Origin: Bacilli bacterium
Lineage (GTDB): Bacteria > Bacillota_I > Bacilli_A > RF39 > UBA660
Length of the DNA stretch: 24,525 bases
Assembly (NCBI GenBank): GCA_016302935.1
Contig: JAEDMO010000008.1
Coordinates: forward strand, 1 to 24,525
Direction: 5' to 3'
Part shown: positions 22,311 to 24,525 of the stretch, one piece after another
Layout: each line of letters begins with the position of its first letter
Numbering within the stretch: position 1 is the first letter of the stretch
Notes under the pieces: generated by a model
Seen by the model: only the letters and a program-made list of their open reading frames with translations
The model's database searches: none
Told to the model about the DNA's origin: nothing
Made by a program: the position numbers and the translations under genes

Positions 22311-24362
22311 ATGAAAAAATATAAATTTAATATATATAATTTAGATTGTGCTAATTGTGCTATAAAACTAGAAGAACAGTTAAATAAAGATGAAAAATTA
22401 AATAACGTTTCTGTCAATTTCACTACAGGTAAAATATCGTTTGAATCATCTTCCAAAATAAAAGCTGAATATCTAAACGACAAAATAAAAAAAATAGAAC
22501 CAGATGCCTACGTTTCTACCCTAGAAAAAGAAAACCCGCATACATTTAGTTTAAGCATATTAATAATTGCTATATGTATAGGACTAATTGGGTATTACAC
22601 AAAAATGCCATCTATTTATAAACATATATTGCTTATAACTTCTTACATACTATTGTTATACAAAACATTTATAAATGCAGTTAAACTACTAATAAAAAGT
22701 AAAACCTTAAATGAAAATGCACTTATCACCATATCTTGTATTGGAGCCTATCTAGTAGGTGAACAACTAGAAGGAATGATGGTAATAGCACTATATACAA
22801 TAGGTAAAATATTAGAAAATAAAGCCATATCTAATTCAAAAAATTCCATAAAAGACTTAGTTAATCTAAAACAAAATTATGCCAATATAAAAATAGATAA
22901 CAAAATAAAAAAAATAAAAGTAGAAGAAGTCAAAATAGGGGATACCCTAATTATAAAAAAAGGAGAATTTGTTCCTGTAGATGGAGAAGTTATTAAGGGA
23001 ACTACCTCAATCAACTCATCCGCACTAACTGGTGAAAGCGAACAAATAACGATAAAAGAAAAGGATAAAGTATTATCAGGATATATAAATTTAGAAAACG
23101 TTATTGAAATAGAAGCCACTGCAACCTTCGAAAATTCCATAGTCGCTCAAATATTAGAATTAACACAAAATGCTACTGATAAAAAAACCAAAACCGAAAC
23201 CATTGTATCTAAAGTAAGCAGAATATATACTCCAATCGTTTTAACACTATCGATTATAATTTCACTAACTCTTCCTCTTATCAGCAACACAACTTATCAA
23301 GAAAGCATCTATCGTGGCCTTACCTTCTTGGTTATATCCTGTCCTTGCGCTATTGCTATTTCTGTACCATTAGCATACTTTATTGGTATAGGCACATCTT
23401 CTAGAAATGGAATTTTAATAAAAGGAAGCAATTATTTAGATGCATTAAGTAACATCAAAGAAATAATTTTTGATAAAACTGGAACATTAACCACAGGAAC
23501 ATTTAATGTCAGTAATATAGAAATATATGATAATAAATATTCCAAAGACGAAATAATTGATATCCTAGCAAAGGGAGAAACATTCTCTGATCATCCTATT
23601 GCCAAATCCATTTTAAAACTAAAAAATGAAAAAATTGATAATGCAGATGTTACCAACTATAAAGATATAGAAGGTCAAGGAATATCATATACTATTGACA
23701 AAAAAAGAATTAAAGTAGGTAATAAAGATATATGCAATTGTTCAAAAGAAGCCACCCTTCACTTAAATATAGATAATAAACATATAGCATCGATTACCAT
23801 AGATGACGGAATAAAAAAAGGTGTCCAAGATACTCTTCAAACCTTAAAAAAACAAAACATTAAAATATATATGTTCACCGGTGATAAAAAAGAAGTTGCT
23901 ATAGCAATTGGGAAAACCTTAAAAATTGATCAAGTAGAATATGAAATGCTACCAACGGACAAATATTATAATTATGAAAAAATAAAAAAAGAAAACACAA
24001 TACTAGCCTTTGTAGGAGATGGAATAAACGATGCCCCAGTTTTAAAAAGAGCAGATTTAGGTATTTCAATGGGAGGTATAGGATCCGAAGCGGCAATAGA
24101 AGCTAGTGATGTTGTTATAATGAACGATGATTTATCAAAAATACCATTAGCCATAACTATCTCTAAATACACCAAAAAGATTATCAAACAAAATTTAATA
24201 TTCGCTATTTTAACCAAAATAACAATATTAATTTTAAGCATCTTTGGTTTAACCAACATGTGGCTTGCTGTACTGGCAGATACTGGCGTAACTCTAATAA
24301 CCATAATTAATTCTATCAGAATAAGCAAAAAGTTTAAAATAAATAATACATTCAAGCATTAA
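22311..24362 (+). CDS. cadA: P1B-type heavy-metal ATPase, Zn/Cd/Pb exporter (CadA/ZntA type)
   Basis: This membrane pump exports divalent soft metals using ATP. The 683 residues start with one heavy-metal-associated domain containing D12-C13-A-N-C16. Membrane helices follow around 78-165, then the actuator T240-G-E-S243. The metal-site helix has C344-P-C346, the phosphorylated D388 is in DKTGT, and the ATP-binding site includes H428-P429. The hinge is GDGINDAP (569-576). The last helices contain K636 and D657 (A-D-T-G-V-T), the pair that marks the Zn/Cd/Pb group rather than copper. The site is therefore intact. GGAG precedes ATG 22311. No regulator of the ArsR or MerR type is nearby. An inverted repeat (24358-24364 with 24375-24381) just after the stop may be a weak terminator. 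Confidence 0.95.
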   Translation: MKKYKFNIYNLDCANCAIKLEEQLNKDEKLNNVSVNFTTGKISFESSSKIKAEYLNDKIKKIEPDAYVSTLEKENPHTFSLSILIIAICIGLIGYYTKMPSIYKHILLITSYILLLYKTFINAVKLLIKSKTLNENALITISCIGAYLVGEQLEGMMVIALYTIGKILENKAISNSKNSIKDLVNLKQNYANIKIDNKIKKIKVEEVKIGDTLIIKKGEFVPVDGEVIKGTTSINSSALTGESEQITIKEKDKVLSGYINLENVIEIEATATFENSIVAQILELTQNATDKKTKTETIVSKVSRIYTPIVLTLSIIISLTLPLISNTTYQESIYRGLTFLVISCPCAIAISVPLAYFIGIGTSSRNGILIKGSNYLDALSNIKEIIFDKTGTLTTGTFNVSNIEIYDNKYSKDEIIDILAKGETFSDHPIAKSILKLKNEKIDNADVTNYKDIEGQGISYTIDKKRIKVGNKDICNCSKEATLHLNIDNKHIASITIDDGIKKGVQDTLQTLKKQNIKIYMFTGDKKEVAIAIGKTLKIDQVEYEMLPTDKYYNYEKIKKENTILAFVGDGINDAPVLKRADLGISMGGIGSEAAIEASDVVIMNDDLSKIPLAITISKYTKKIIKQNLIFAILTKITILILSIFGLTNMWLAVLADTGVTLITIINSIRISKKFKINNTFKH

Positions 24363-24388
24363 CAATTAATTAACTGTTAATAATTTAG

Positions 24389-24525
24389 CTATTTTTAAAC
24401 GAAACTAGAAAAAAAGACGGTGCTGTAAGTGGAGCAATATATTTCTGTGCTAAAAAAAATAAATACGTCTATGGCAATGCCCAATACTATGTAATTGAAA
24501 ACGACTTAAAAGAATTTTATGATGA
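24389..24525 (+). pseudogene. Coding-like open frame without a start codon, cut by window edge
   Basis: After the TAG at 24386-24388 this frame stays open to the window end. It reads LFLNETRKKDGAVSGAIYFC, then AKKNKYVYGNAQYYVIENDL, then KEFYD. The composition looks like a real folded protein, and the base composition is less AT-biased than intergenic DNA. But no ATG, GTG or TTG lies in frame, and no Shine-Dalgarno is suitably placed. It may be the remnant of a gene that lost its 5' end, or a join between unrelated sequences. I do not recognise the family. Confidence 0.4.

Overview
The window is a strongly AT-rich, gene-dense piece of chromosome from a low-GC Gram-positive bacterium, most likely a spore former of class Bacilli. 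The evidence is a set of Bacilli-type genes (spoIVA, a spoVIF homologue, dnaD, recU, a CpsA-type LCP protein) in an order recalling Bacillus subtilis: der ... spoIVA-HU, then cca ... tseB/ypmB-like-dnaD-nth converging on recU-ponA. TGA is used as a stop (for example where spoVIF overlaps its neighbour and where glyA overlaps folD), so this is not the Mollicutes code. A gut lineage with a streamlined genome (Erysipelotrichia- or RF39-like) is a reasonable guess, but it is inference.

Region 1 (1-5411, minus strand) is a surface-polysaccharide operon read wbpB-wbpE-wbpD-wbpA-glycosyltransferase. The four wbp genes should convert UDP-GlcNAc to the UDP-activated 2,3-diacetamido-glucuronic acid. 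The last gene runs off the left edge. Divergent from it (5523-7007) is a CpsA/Wzg-type LytR-CpsA-Psr protein, the enzyme class that links such glycans to peptidoglycan.

Region 2 (7033-10018, plus) holds a DUF3048 (YerB-like) lipoprotein, a CmpB-family membrane protein and the ribosome-assembly GTPase Der. Region 3 (10041-12958) is the sporulation block: a spoVIF homologue behind an SD-occluding hairpin, a translationally coupled class I glutamine amidotransferase-like protein, spoIVA with a plausible sigma-E promoter, and HU.

Region 4 (12994-19956) contains cca, an unrecognised secreted protein, and the operon tseB-like-dnaD-nth. This ends at a bidirectional terminator shared with the convergent recU-ponA operon. 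Region 5 (19960-24525) contains a 36-codon ORF, glyA-folD (one-carbon metabolism), a Zn/Cd/Pb-type P1B ATPase, and at the right edge an open frame without a start codon.

No rRNA, tRNA, CRISPR array, insertion sequence or phage gene was seen. No gene-free stretch exceeds 300 bases; the largest is the roughly 250-base divergent region at 5310-5561. A recurring theme is a compact expression module in which TATAAT is followed 6-7 bases later by GGTGAT and then the start codon, so the predicted mRNAs would begin at their Shine-Dalgarno sequence.
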